A DNA stretch of 64,000 bases from positions 124,001 through 188,000 of the forward strand of contig NZ_BJXV01000004.1 in NCBI RefSeq assembly GCF_007991175.1, in the 5' to 3' direction. Source of the stretch: Halovibrio variabilis (lineage in GTDB: Bacteria > Pseudomonadota > Gammaproteobacteria > Pseudomonadales > Halomonadaceae). This document shows positions 17,366 through 26,120 of the stretch, in pieces. The position numbers were made by a program, and so were the translations under genes. Below the pieces are notes generated by a model that did no database searches, was not told the DNA's origin, and saw only the letters and a list, made by a program, of their open reading frames with translations. Position 1 is the first letter of the stretch. Every line of letters starts with the position of its first letter.

Positions 17366-18771
17366 TGGCCTTGCCCACAGCCATACGCCAATGGCGGCCC
17401 TCGCGGCTGGGCCTCAAGCTGTTTGTGATTATTTTGAGCGTCAATGTGGCGATCTCGGCGAGCATGTTTTTGGCCGTTTCATACAGCATTGACCGCGGGT
17501 TTCTTGACTATCTCAACCAGGCTCAAGAGCGCCGTGCCACGCTGCTGGCCGATGGTCTTATCACCCGCTGGGAAACCCAACAAAGCTGGGAGTGGCTGGA
17601 GCAAGCGCCGGAACGCTGGCCGTATATTGTCCGTTTTGAGCTGGGTCAGACGCACCGCGACCGCCCTTCTTCCCTGGGGGAGGCGCGGGATTTCATACTC
17701 CGCGCCGCCGATGATCGTTTTGTGGTGCCGCCCAGAGGTGGGCGCGGAAGCGCGGGTAGTTGGCGCTGGCTGGCGCTGCGCAGCGAAGGCGAAGACATCG
17801 GCTCGCTGGGGTTCCGGCCTCCCCGAGAGATGATGGAACGTATGGAGAGCCGCTTTCTGGAGCGCCAGCAGCGCAACCTGGTGCTGATTGTGGTGTCGCT
17901 CTGCATCGCCTCGCTGCTATTGGCGGGTGGGCTTTCCTGGTGGTTAGGACGGCGCACCCGGGCACTGGCAGGCGCGACGCTGCGCCTTACCGAAGGCGAC
18001 TACCGCACCCGGCTGCCCGAGCGCGGCCGTGATGAGCTTTCACGCCTGGCGCGTGATTTCAACGTGCTCGCCGCTACCCTGGAAGCTAGCCGCGATGCCC
18101 GTGCCCGCTGGGTGTCTGACACCGCCCACGAATTACGCACCCCGTTGGCCGTACTGCGCGGCGAGATCGAAGCCATGCAGGATGGTATTCGTCCGCTTAA
18201 CCAGGAAAACCTTAGCTCCCTCGCCCAAGAGGTCGGCCAATTAGAGCGCTTGGTCGCCGACTTACGCCTGCTATCACAAAGCGATGCGGGCGCGCTGGAT
18301 ATTCAACTAGCACCAATGGATCTTAGCGACTGTCTCGCCAGCCGGTTAGCCGACGCCGACCGCTGGTTAGTCGACAGCGGCTTAACGCTCACCCAACGAA
18401 TCGAACCTAATATTATGATTCGTGGTGACGCCCAACGCCTGCGCCAACTATGGAATAATCTACTGGATAATAGCTGTGCCTACACCCAGCCACCGGGCGA
18501 AATGAGGGTCACCCTCAGGGCGGAGCAGGGGATTGCCGTGGTGACCTGGGAAGACACTGCGCCGGGGGTGCCGGAAGGTGAGCTTACCCGCTTAACCGAG
18601 CGGCTCTATCGCGTGGAAGGGTCGCGCAGCCGGGCCAGCGGCGGCAGCGGTTTAGGGTTATCGATAGCCAGCGCCTTGGTCAACGCACACGGGGCAACGC
18701 TGACGCCCTCGAACTCCCCCTTGGGTGGGCTACGCTGGACACTGCGCTTTGTGCTGTTGAAAACTGATTAA
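17365..18771 (+). CDS. baeS: BaeS-like sensor histidine kinase
   Basis: A 468-residue membrane kinase. One hydrophobic segment near residues 18-40 and another near 170-190 flank a periplasmic sensor loop of about 125 residues. HAMP region, then H-box SDTAHELRTPLAVLRGEIEA, N-box LWNNLLDNSCAYT, and G-boxes EDTAPGV and GGSGLGLSIASALV follow. The order matches E. coli BaeS, which senses envelope stress from indole, flavonoids or metals. The start codon overlaps the pump stop (TGATG), and the regulator follows by a one-base overlap or 72 bases, depending on the start chosen. Assignment as BaeS rests mainly on its partner, which is closely BaeR-like. Confidence 0.85.
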   Translation: MALPTAIRQWRPSRLGLKLFVIILSVNVAISASMFLAVSYSIDRGFLDYLNQAQERRATLLADGLITRWETQQSWEWLEQAPERWPYIVRFELGQTHRDRPSSLGEARDFILRAADDRFVVPPRGGRGSAGSWRWLALRSEGEDIGSLGFRPPREMMERMESRFLERQQRNLVLIVVSLCIASLLLAGGLSWWLGRRTRALAGATLRLTEGDYRTRLPERGRDELSRLARDFNVLAATLEASRDARARWVSDTAHELRTPLAVLRGEIEAMQDGIRPLNQENLSSLAQEVGQLERLVADLRLLSQSDAGALDIQLAPMDLSDCLASRLADADRWLVDSGLTLTQRIEPNIMIRGDAQRLRQLWNNLLDNSCAYTQPPGEMRVTLRAEQGIAVVTWEDTAPGVPEGELTRLTERLYRVEGSRSRASGGSGLGLSIASALVNAHGATLTPSNSPLGGLRWTLRFVLLKTD

Positions 18772-18842
18772 TGTCTCCAAAACTGATACTACAAGAATCG
18801 TTAGCCCTGCTTTCACGTCCACTGTTAAGCGAGTTCTGCTTT

Positions 18843-19550
18843 ATGTCTCACGATGCACCAAACGCCACCTCTTTGCTGATTGTGGAAGATGAACCCAAGA
18901 TCGCTCGCCTGATGGCGGACTATTTAACGACTCAAGGCTACACGGTCACGACCCTGGGGCATGGCGATGAAGTAATGCCATGGCTAGCAGACCACTCGCC
19001 GGCCTTAGTGCTCCTCGATATCATGCTGCCGGGTAAAGATGGCCTCACTCTCAGCCGTGAAATTCGCCAACACTGGCCCGCCATTGCGATCATCATGGTT
19101 ACCGCTAGGGTCGAAGAGGTCGACCGATTGCTAGGCTTGGAGCTGGGCGCCGACGACTATATTTGCAAACCGTTCAGCCCGCGCGAGGTCGTCGCGCGGG
19201 TCAAAGCGGTACTGCGGCGTAGTCAGGCGGTGGCCGAGGCACCCGCTGAAGTGCCCAGCGCACCGGTGGTATTAAATGAGGATGGCTGGCAGGCGCTCGC
19301 CTACGGGCAGGATATTGGGCTGACGGCGGTAGAGTTCCAGCTGTTGCGGGTGATGATGCAGGCGCCGGGGCGAATTTTCAGCCGCGAACAGCTGATGGAT
19401 CATATGTATCGTGACAACCGCATTGTTTCGGAGCGCACCGTGGACAGCCACATTAAAAAGCTGCGCAAAAAAATCCACGAAGCGCTCCCCGAACTGGACA
19501 TCATTCGTTCAGTCTATGGCGTCGGCTATAAGTACCAGCCGGAAGGTTAA
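18843..19550 (+). CDS. baeR: BaeR-like OmpR-family response regulator
   Basis: About 235 residues from ATG 18843 (SHDAPNATSLLIVEDEPKI). An in-frame ATG at 18771 overlaps the kinase stop and would add 24 residues; the shorter start matches the BaeR N-terminus. The receiver has VLLDIMLPGKDGLTLSREIR and the stretch VTARVEEVDRLLGLELGADDYICKPFSPREV, nearly as in E. coli BaeR. The C-terminal winged helix (FSREQLMDHMYRDNRIVSERT, then DSHIKKLRKK and SVYGVGYKY) binds direct repeats in this family. It probably activates its own pump operon and the nearby Spy-like gene through the repeats at 12934 and 20574. It ends convergent with the esterase gene, overlapping by four bases. Confidence 0.88.
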   Translation: MSHDAPNATSLLIVEDEPKIARLMADYLTTQGYTVTTLGHGDEVMPWLADHSPALVLLDIMLPGKDGLTLSREIRQHWPAIAIIMVTARVEEVDRLLGLELGADDYICKPFSPREVVARVKAVLRRSQAVAEAPAEVPSAPVVLNEDGWQALAYGQDIGLTAVEFQLLRVMMQAPGRIFSREQLMDHMYRDNRIVSERTVDSHIKKLRKKIHEALPELDIIRSVYGVGYKYQPEG

Positions 19551-20497
19551 GGCTTTACCTGCCGGTTAAGAAACGCGATGCCCGCCTCTATCGCGCAGCC
19601 ACGCAGCAGGAAACTGGTCACATGGCCGCGCCAGCGCTGCAGATACAGCTCGCTCTCTATATTGTTGTCCTGCAAGGCTTGATAGAAATCCGTGGCGTGA
19701 TCCACCGGCACCAGCTGATCCCACTTACCGTGGAACAGGAAAAATGGCGGCGCCTGCGGCGTAATCTGCCGGGCGGGTGAGGCTAGGCGATACGCTGCGT
19801 TTTCTTCAGCACGGGTCCCGCCGATAAAATCCACGACCAGGCGTCCATCGTCAAATTTAAGTAAGTCACTGGGCAGGCCACCGGCCAGCACGGCGGCTAA
19901 GCGGCTCTGCTCGCCGCCGTAAGGTGCCGCCAACGGCCCTTCCACCCCGGCAACCGCCAGCAAGCTCACCAAATGGGCGCCGGATGAAAACCCAACGCCT
20001 ACAATACGCTGGGTATCCACCTGCCACTGGTCGGCATGGGCGTGAATCCAGGCCATGGCCTGCTGTAAATCATGCAGTTGACTCGGGAAGCGATATTCCG
20101 GTGCAAAGCGATACTCAATATTGACCGCCACGTAGCCCTGCCCCGCCAACTGCTCGGCGATGCCCTGCATATCGTCACGGGAACGGTTGCGCCAGCCACC
20201 GCCATGCACCACCAAGGCCGCAGGTCGCCGTGCATCGTTGGCACCACTAGGCAGATAAACGTCCGCCTTTAGTGCCTGCGGCCACTCGTCGGGTGTGTAG
20301 GTTCTCGCTGATAAACGGGTAAAAGGCTGGGGATCACCGAGTGGCCTACTTTCAATGGCCGGCTCACCTTGGCTAAAGTGCTGGGATGCGCTGCACCCGC
20401 TCAGCATTAGGGCAAGCGCGCCTAGGCCGGTCACGCGGCGCAAGGCGGTAAATGCGCCGCGCTGCGGCCACACGCGAAATAGCTCGGTTCGCGACAT
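19547..20497 (-). CDS. Exported alpha/beta hydrolase (esterase/carboxylesterase), probable lipoprotein
   Basis: A 316-residue hydrolase of the BD-FAE/carboxylesterase type. The N-terminus ends in a lipobox-like LMLSGC after a hydrophobic stretch (~residues 22-35), so the mature protein is probably a lipoprotein. Catalytic features: oxyanion motif VVHGGGW, nucleophile elbow GFSSGAH, acid in GKWDQLVPV and base in RGHVTSF. The substrate is unknown. It is divergent from the Spy-like gene, so the repeat box at 20574-20600 lies in its promoter region too, which may make it part of the same envelope-stress response. Confidence 0.8.
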   Translation of the reverse strand: MSRTELFRVWPQRGAFTALRRVTGLGALALMLSGCSASQHFSQGEPAIESRPLGDPQPFTRLSARTYTPDEWPQALKADVYLPSGANDARRPAALVVHGGGWRNRSRDDMQGIAEQLAGQGYVAVNIEYRFAPEYRFPSQLHDLQQAMAWIHAHADQWQVDTQRIVGVGFSSGAHLVSLLAVAGVEGPLAAPYGGEQSRLAAVLAGGLPSDLLKFDDGRLVVDFIGGTRAEENAAYRLASPARQITPQAPPFFLFHGKWDQLVPVDHATDFYQALQDNNIESELYLQRWRGHVTSFLLRGCAIEAGIAFLNRQVKP

Positions 20498-20573
20498 TCT
20501 GTTTCTCCTTGATAAATAGGTGACCCCTCACCTAGCTGCTAGGACCAGCCCGACGCCAATAAGGTCATGATTG

Positions 20574-20600
20574 TTGCACACTCTGTGCAAATGGTTTGCA
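20574..20600. promoter_or_regulatory. Putative BaeR box between esterase and Spy-like gene
   Basis: TTGCA (20574), GTGCA (20585) and TTGCA (20596) repeat at an exact 11-bp period; the first two arms also form the inverted repeat TTGCACA-CTC-TGTGCAA. It mirrors the box at 12934-12960. A possible -10 (GATACT) starts at 20612, so the last repeat sits where a -35 would be, as for a class II activator. Confidence 0.6.
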
Positions 20601-20646
20601 CTCGGCCTAGCGATACTGACATCGTCAACTGACCAGGAGAGAATCT

Positions 20647-21069
20647 ATGAACGTTTCAAGTGCTAGAAAAATGTCAATTCGCCAACTGTTTGCCCCTGCG
20701 CTACTCGCCATGGCCTTAGCGCCAATGGCACTGACCGCACAAGCCAACAGCCACGGTGACCATGAAGGCCAAGGCCCGGATCGCGAGCGTATGGAAGAGC
20801 GCATGGAGGAACGTCGCCAAGCGGTGTATGAGCGCGCTGATATCTCGGCGGAGAAGCAGGCTGAGCTCAACGAAGCACACGCTGAACATCGCGACGCCAT
20901 GCACGCGCTGCGTGAAGAGCACCACGGGCGGGTCGCTGAGATACTCTCCGAAGAAGAGCAGGCAGCCTTACGCAACGCCATGCACGAAGCCCATGAAGAG
21001 TATCGTGGTAAGCATGGCAAACGTGGTCATCACGATGACCACAAAGATGAGAGAGCCGATAGCGAATAA
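20647..21069 (+). CDS. Spy/CpxP-like small periplasmic protein with His-rich tail
   Basis: A 140-residue protein with a signal peptide (LFAPALLAMALAPMALTAQA) and a mature part that is almost all charged helix: RMEERMEERRQAVYERADI, ISAEKQAELNEAHAEHRDAM, RVAEILSEEEQAALRNAMHE. This is the helical, Arg/Glu-rich layout of Spy/CpxP chaperones (LTxxQ family), though the classic LTxxQ motif is not strict (SAEKQ, SEEEQ). The end is rich in His, Lys and Asp (GKRGHHDDHKDE) and may bind metals. In E. coli, spy belongs to the BaeR/CpxR regulons; the adjacent baeSR operon and shared repeat box fit that role. Confidence 0.75.
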   Translation: MNVSSARKMSIRQLFAPALLAMALAPMALTAQANSHGDHEGQGPDRERMEERMEERRQAVYERADISAEKQAELNEAHAEHRDAMHALREEHHGRVAEILSEEEQAALRNAMHEAHEEYRGKHGKRGHHDDHKDERADSE

Positions 21070-21097
21070 ACCTTGGCAATTTATTAAAACTAGCGCC

Positions 21098-21124
21098 AAC
21101 GCCCGGTTTTTCCGGGCGTTTTTG
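21098..21124 (+). terminator. Terminator after the Spy-like gene
   Basis: Nine-bp GC-rich stem (AACGCCCGG / CCGGGCGTT) with a five-T loop, followed by a T run; a textbook intrinsic terminator 29 bases after the stop codon. Confidence 0.9.
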
Positions 21125-21200
21125 CGTCTACACGTTCGTAAGCGTATTCGTAAACACATTGTCGACTCCACGCTAATTCAACCTATATAGGGAGGTTAAC

Positions 21201-21229
21201 TTGAAGGGAAGGGGTTAATCGCGTATTTT
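21201..21229 (+). promoter_or_regulatory. Predicted sigma-70 promoter of betT
   Basis: TTGAAG (-35, 21201-21206) and TATTTT (-10, 21224-21229) are separated by 17 bases, about 75 bases before the betT start codon. Confidence 0.6.
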
Positions 21230-21232
21230 ATT

Positions 21233-21242
21233 TGAACGTTCA
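21233..21242. promoter_or_regulatory. BetI-like operator at the betT transcription start
   Basis: The perfect palindrome TGAACGTTCA lies four bases after the predicted -10, where a bound repressor would block initiation. The core resembles operators of the choline-responsive repressor BetI. No betI gene is in the window, so regulation from elsewhere is inferred. Confidence 0.6.
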
Positions 21243-21304
21243 TTCAAAATAAAATGTTCCTCACCCTTCCCTAACGTATCTTTTAATAACAGGAGAGCGC
21301 CTGC

Positions 21305-23353
21305 ATGGCGAAAAGCAACCCCATCCTCCCCTCCCGTGACCGGCTCAATCCCGTGGTTTTCCACGGCAGTGTAGCGGGCATCATCGTTTTCTTAGTGCTC
21401 ACCATGCTGTTTACCGAACAAGCTGGCGCTTTCTTTGACGCAGGCCTTGCCTGGGTCAGCAAAACCTTTGGCTGGTACTACATGCTTGCCATCGTGGCGT
21501 ACCTGGTGTTTGTGATCGCCATCGGCCTATCACGCTTTGGCAGCATCCGCCTGGGGCCGGATCACTCACGCCCCGAGTTTTCACTGCTCTCCTGGTCGGC
21601 CATGCTGTTCGCCGCGGGTATCGGCATTGACCTGCTGTTCTTCAGCGTTGCCGAGCCGGTCGCCCACTACCTGGCACCGCCGGACTTGACCCCGGCAAGC
21701 CAGGCAGCGATGCGTAACGCCGTCGTTCAAACCTATCTGCACTGGGGACTCTCCGGTTGGGGCCTTTACGTGTTGATGGGTATGGCGCTGGCCTACTTTA
21801 GCTACCGCCACCGTCTGCCACTGGCGATTCGCAGCGCGCTCTACCCGATCCTTGGCAAGCGTATTCACGGCCCGATTGGCAACGCGGTCGACATTACCGC
21901 CGTGATCTCCACCGTATTCGGCATCGCCACCAGCCTCGGCATTGGGGTGATGCAGCTGAACTACGGCTTGGCCTATATGTTTGACGTGCCGGAAACCATC
22001 ACCGTGCAGATCATTTTGATCGTCATGGTGGTCATATTGGCGACGATTTCTGTCGTAACCGGTGTTGAAAAAGGCATTCGCCGCCTCTCAGAGTTCAACA
22101 TGCTGTTGGCGTTAGCGCTGATGCTGTTTGTGCTCTTCTCAGGCGACACCCTGGTGCTGCTGGATAAAGTCGTCAATAACGCGGGTGACTACCTGTCGGG
22201 CTTTGTTGGCGCCAGCTTTGATACCTACGCCTTTGCCGATGAGGGCGCCCGAGAGTGGAAAATGTGGTGGACGATCTTCTTCTGGGGCTGGTGGATAGCC
22301 TGGACACCGTTCGTCGGTCTGTTCCTGGCGCGTATTTCCCGTGGTCGTACCATTCGCGAGTTTGTCGCCGGCGCCTTGTTTATTCCGCTGGCCTTTATGA
22401 TGGTGTGGATGTCGGTATTCGGTAACACCGGCATCGAACTGGTGGCCAATCAGGGCGCTGTTGAACTAGGCGAACAGGCGCTCAACACCCCGCAAACCAC
22501 CCTTTACACCTTGCTTGAGTACTTCCCCTATACGGGTCTGACCGCCGCTGTTGTCACCGTCCTCGGCATTGTGTTCTTTATTACCTCGGCGGACTCCGGT
22601 GCCTTGGTACTGGCCAACTTCACCTCCATTCTGAGCGATGTGAACCACGATGCACCGGTGAAGCTGCGCATTTTCTGGTCGGCGGTGATTGGCTTGATTA
22701 CCATTGCCCTATTAATGGCCGGCGGCTTAAACGCGCTGCAAAGTGCCGTGGTGATCACCGCACTGCCGTTCTCGCTGGTTATTTTCGCGGTCATGGTAGG
22801 TATGTATAAGGCACTGAAAATGGAAGGCAAAAAAGCCGATGCACGCCGCATGATTGCCGGTGGGGCGCCGGGTGGCGATTGGAAAGAGCGATTGGACCGC
22901 GCCCTGGATACGTCTACCCGTGCGGGTGCCGCCGCGACCCTTGAACACTCGATTCGCCCGGCGATGACCCAGTTTGCCCAGGAGCTTGAAAGCCGTGGCC
23001 AAACCGCCAACGTCACCGAAGAGCACGTTGAAGGAGAATCGCTGCCTAGCCTGATGCTCCAGGTCGACTTCGGCGATGCAACCAGCTTTGTCTATCAGGT
23101 CTGCCCGCATCGCATGCGCACCCCTAGCTTCATCCCTGCGGACGATGACTTCTATGTGCGTCTGGATGTGTACTTAGCCGAAGGTGGTCAGGATAAAGAC
23201 CTTAACGGCTATACCCGTGGTCAGGTAATTGGTGATTTGGTGGCCGAGTATGAACGCCACCTGCACTTCCTCACCCTGGCCGGTGAGCAGATGGGCCACG
23301 TGCAGGCAATGCCCGGCACCATTGGCGAACCACCGGAAGATTCCCAGATGTAA
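21305..23353 (+). CDS. betT: BetT-type high-affinity choline BCCT transporter
   Basis: A 682-residue, 12-helix carrier of the betaine/choline/carnitine family. The glycine stretch reads AAGIGIDLLFFSVAEPV, the form found in proton-coupled BetT rather than the GMGIG form of sodium-coupled BetP. The family signature FFWGWWIAWTPFVGLFLARISRGRT is intact. The long cytosolic C-terminus (~residues 515-682) is the osmosensory tail of BetT-like proteins (E. coli BetT is of the same length). It imports choline for conversion to glycine betaine under salt stress. AGGAGA precedes the ATG. It stands alone with its own promoter, operator and terminator; the betIBA enzymes must lie elsewhere. Confidence 0.92.
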   Translation: MAKSNPILPSRDRLNPVVFHGSVAGIIVFLVLTMLFTEQAGAFFDAGLAWVSKTFGWYYMLAIVAYLVFVIAIGLSRFGSIRLGPDHSRPEFSLLSWSAMLFAAGIGIDLLFFSVAEPVAHYLAPPDLTPASQAAMRNAVVQTYLHWGLSGWGLYVLMGMALAYFSYRHRLPLAIRSALYPILGKRIHGPIGNAVDITAVISTVFGIATSLGIGVMQLNYGLAYMFDVPETITVQIILIVMVVILATISVVTGVEKGIRRLSEFNMLLALALMLFVLFSGDTLVLLDKVVNNAGDYLSGFVGASFDTYAFADEGAREWKMWWTIFFWGWWIAWTPFVGLFLARISRGRTIREFVAGALFIPLAFMMVWMSVFGNTGIELVANQGAVELGEQALNTPQTTLYTLLEYFPYTGLTAAVVTVLGIVFFITSADSGALVLANFTSILSDVNHDAPVKLRIFWSAVIGLITIALLMAGGLNALQSAVVITALPFSLVIFAVMVGMYKALKMEGKKADARRMIAGGAPGGDWKERLDRALDTSTRAGAAATLEHSIRPAMTQFAQELESRGQTANVTEEHVEGESLPSLMLQVDFGDATSFVYQVCPHRMRTPSFIPADDDFYVRLDVYLAEGGQDKDLNGYTRGQVIGDLVAEYERHLHFLTLAGEQMGHVQAMPGTIGEPPEDSQM

Positions 23354-23380
23354 CGGCGTTAGCGTTTGACCCGAAAGAGC

Positions 23381-23409
23381 AATCCCGGCCATCGTGCCGG
23401 GATTTTTTA
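23381..23409 (+). terminator. Terminator of betT
   Basis: Stem AATCCCGGC / GCCGGGATT with a six-base loop and a six-T run, 28 bases after the betT stop. Confidence 0.9.
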
Positions 23410-23542
23410 TTGGCCCCTGATCAACCGAAGTTGCGCTTTTCCTTACAACACCAATCTCACAATACTGCCAATTTCCCCCTCTTGACGCCCCCACCCCCAA
23501 GAACCAGAATGAAACTCATAATCCGATTGATATGGGTCAATT

Positions 23543-23770
23543 ATGAATTACCAAGCGCATATTGAGATAACATCAGGCAAAAGAAGCGGAAAGCCTTGTG
23601 TGAAGGGGACTAGAATAACCGTGTACGATGTATTGGGCTGGCTTGCAAATGGCATGTCCACAACGGAAATTCTAGAAGACTTTTCAGAGTTGAATGCTGA
23701 GCAAATTCACGCTTGCTTGGCCTATGCAGCCGATCGTGAACATCACCTAACAGTTATACATGCCGCGTGA
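23543..23770 (+). CDS. DUF433 antitoxin
   Basis: A 75-residue protein with the DUF433 pattern: GKPCVKGTRITVYDVLGWLANGMS, then EILEDFSELNAEQIHACLAYAADRE. DUF433 proteins carry a helix-turn-helix and act as antitoxins paired with DUF5615 PIN-like toxins. The toxin gene starts inside the stop codon (GTGA overlap), as usual for such pairs. A GGGT-containing leader precedes the ATG but no strong ribosome binding site. The pair is more AT-rich than its neighbours, suggesting transfer. Confidence 0.85.
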   Translation: MNYQAHIEITSGKRSGKPCVKGTRITVYDVLGWLANGMSTTEILEDFSELNAEQIHACLAYAADREHHLTVIHAA

Positions 23771-24102
23771 AGCTACTTCTTGACCAAAATCTATCTTTTC
23801 GCCTGGTTAAGCACCTGGAAGAATTTTTCCCTGGCAGTAACCAGGTCGCGCTCTTGGACTTGGGCGACGCGCCTGATCAACAAATATGGCGCTATGCAAA
23901 AGATCACCAATACGCAATTGTCACTTTAGACGCAGATTTCCATGAATTCAGCCTGTTGTGGGGCGGTCCACCATTAGTTATATGGTTAAAATGTGGAAAC
24001 CAGCCGAAAAGCGTCATTAAAGAAATCCTGCTGAGCAATAGACAAGCAATAAAGCAGGCATTCAGCGATCCGGAAGTATGGTGCGTAGAGCTCTACAGTT
24101 GA
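23767..24102 (+). CDS. DUF5615 PIN-like toxin
   Basis: A 111-residue protein starting at GTG 23767. MKLLLDQNLSF, YAIVTLDADFHEFS and the preceding DAPDQQIWRYAK are the conserved acidic clusters of the DUF5615/Mut7-C PIN-like fold; the Asp residues at positions ~6, ~57 and ~59 would bind the metal for RNA cleavage. It overlaps its DUF433 antitoxin by four bases. Targets are unknown; toxin-antitoxin function is known for the pair in other bacteria and is inferred here. Confidence 0.85.
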   Translation: MKLLLDQNLSFRLVKHLEEFFPGSNQVALLDLGDAPDQQIWRYAKDHQYAIVTLDADFHEFSLLWGGPPLVIWLKCGNQPKSVIKEILLSNRQAIKQAFSDPEVWCVELYS

Positions 24103-24267
24103 TGACTAATAGCCTTTCCTCCCCCACTCTTTATCTCAGCGACTGATACGACCTCCGCCCTCTTATCAATACGAGTGTAGCCATCAATAACCAATAGCCT
24201 GTTGTGCAAGTTTCAACGCGGGAGTAGCGTAATGGCTTGTTTTGCCTATTTTTAGGAGGCTGGCCCC

Positions 24268-26019
24268 ATGTCCCGCGCCCATCGATCTTCGGGTTACGTT
24301 TTTCCGCTGCCTGGCAGCGCGCTAGTAAGCGCTTGGCGTGAAGGGTATACGCTGGCCAGATTAAAGCGTGATGTGATGGCGGGGCTAACAATTGGCGTGG
24401 TGGCGGTACCGCTTTCTATGGCGCTGGCAATTGCCACCGGCGTGCCGCCCCAGCACGGGCTTTACACCGCCATTGTAGCGGGGGCGGTGATCGCCTTAAC
24501 CGGCGGCTCGCGGTTTAACATCTCCGGCCCCACCGCCGCCTTTGTGGTCATTCTGTTTCCTATCGTTGCCAACCATGGCCTGGGCGGGCTGCTGATTGCC
24601 ACCTTGATGGCAGGCGCTATTTTGGTGGCGCTGGGACTTTCGCGGCTGGGCAGCCTGATTCAATACGTGCCCTACCCGGTGATTCTCGGCTTTACAGCGG
24701 GCATTGGCGTGGTGATTGCGCTGCTGCAGTTGCCTGACTTTCTTGGCTTAGCCGGCGTGGAGCTAGGCGATAGCACCCTGCGTAACCTCATGCTGATTGG
24801 TCGAGCGCTGCCCAGTCTTTCGCCAGCAGAGGTCAGCGTAGGGCTTGTTACCTTGGCAACGCTACTAATCTGGCCACGCCTGAATACGCCAGTGCCTGCC
24901 CCGCTGGTGGGCTTGGCGGTGGGTACGCTGGCCGCCGCGCTGCTGCTGATGGGGGGCATTGAAGTCGACACCATCGCCTCGCGGTTTAGCTGGGAATTCG
25001 GGAGTGAGAGTGGCAGTGGTATTCCGCCCTTCGCGCCTACTTTTACCGCGCCGTGGCATTTTCCTGGCGCAGATGGCACCCCACTCGAGATCAACTTTGC
25101 GCTGATCCAGGCGCTGCTCGGCCCGGCGCTGGCGATTGCGCTACTGGCGGCGATTGAATCGCTGCTGTGTGCCGTAGTGGCGGACGGCCTAACCCGCACC
25201 CGCCATGACCCTAACGCCGAGCTCATTGGCCAGGGGCTGGGGAATATAGTGGTACCTTTCTTCGGCGGCATTACCGCCACGGCGGCCCTTGCGCGCACCG
25301 CGACCAATATCAAAAGTGGGGCCTTTTCACCTATCGCCGCGGTGGTGCATTCGGTAGTGGTGCTGCTTGCCGTGGTCGTGCTCGCAGGCGTGCTAGGCTA
25401 TGTCCCCATGGCGGCTTTGGCTGCGCTGCTGTTTATCATTGCCTGGAACATGAGCGAGGCGCGCCACTTCGTGCACACCCTGAAAAGCGCCCCCGCCAGC
25501 GATGTGTGGGTGCTGGTCATCTGCTTTTCCCTGACGGTGATTTTTGACATGGTGATCGCCGTAGCCGTGGGCATTGGCCTGGCCGCCGCGCTATTTATCC
25601 GCCGCATGGCGCAGTTGACCCATACCCAGCGCTTGGCTGGCCCCGATACCGACCAACACTTCCCGCCGGAAGTGGCACTTTATAAAGTCAGCGGTCCACT
25701 GTTTTTTGGTGCGGCCGAAAAGGCCATTGCCACGCTGCGGGTAATTGATCATAGCGTGCGGATTGTCGTTCTGGATATGCGCGATGTGCCCAGCCTGGAT
25801 ACCACCGCCATGGTGGCACTGGATACGCTGCGCCGGGAACTGGGCGAGCAAGGAGTAGGCGTTATATTTGTGGGGCTGCCGCCGCGTATGGCGCTGAAAT
25901 TAAAGCGCGCGGGCATTAAGCGCGAAGCGGGCACGTTAGCAATCGTCAGCAACCTAGCCCACGCCGAGCGCATGGCACGCCGCTGGCTGGTAAGTGACGT
26001 TACTGAAGAGGTTAAATAG
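24268..26019 (+). CDS. dauA: SulP-family anion transporter, DauA-like
   Basis: A 583-residue SulP carrier with about 12 membrane segments (AGLTIGVVAVPLSMALAIATG; LTGGSRFNISGPTAAFVVIL; AIESLLCAVVADGLT; FFGGITATAALARTATN) and a C-terminal STAS domain (~residues 465-575; LDMRDVPSLDTTAMVALD). These stretches resemble E. coli DauA (YchM), a C4-dicarboxylate carrier, more than sulfate-specific SulP proteins. It could also carry bicarbonate or sulfate. AGGAGG lies nine bases before the ATG. It is a single gene, with no terminator recognised. Confidence 0.85.
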   Translation: MSRAHRSSGYVFPLPGSALVSAWREGYTLARLKRDVMAGLTIGVVAVPLSMALAIATGVPPQHGLYTAIVAGAVIALTGGSRFNISGPTAAFVVILFPIVANHGLGGLLIATLMAGAILVALGLSRLGSLIQYVPYPVILGFTAGIGVVIALLQLPDFLGLAGVELGDSTLRNLMLIGRALPSLSPAEVSVGLVTLATLLIWPRLNTPVPAPLVGLAVGTLAAALLLMGGIEVDTIASRFSWEFGSESGSGIPPFAPTFTAPWHFPGADGTPLEINFALIQALLGPALAIALLAAIESLLCAVVADGLTRTRHDPNAELIGQGLGNIVVPFFGGITATAALARTATNIKSGAFSPIAAVVHSVVVLLAVVVLAGVLGYVPMAALAALLFIIAWNMSEARHFVHTLKSAPASDVWVLVICFSLTVIFDMVIAVAVGIGLAAALFIRRMAQLTHTQRLAGPDTDQHFPPEVALYKVSGPLFFGAAEKAIATLRVIDHSVRIVVLDMRDVPSLDTTAMVALDTLRRELGEQGVGVIFVGLPPRMALKLKRAGIKREAGTLAIVSNLAHAERMARRWLVSDVTEEVK

Positions 26020-26120
26020 GCAGCTTAACCAATAAACACGTGACTGGCTCCGCATTACGACCTTTTACGCTCAACTCGAAGAAGCGGAGACCCACTGCCT
26101 TATTGACTTGGTTGATAAGA

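Noticed and set aside
24672..25313. 213-codon minus-strand frame inside the SulP gene
   Set aside because: It is Ser/Pro-rich translation of the antisense strand of a clear membrane protein gene.
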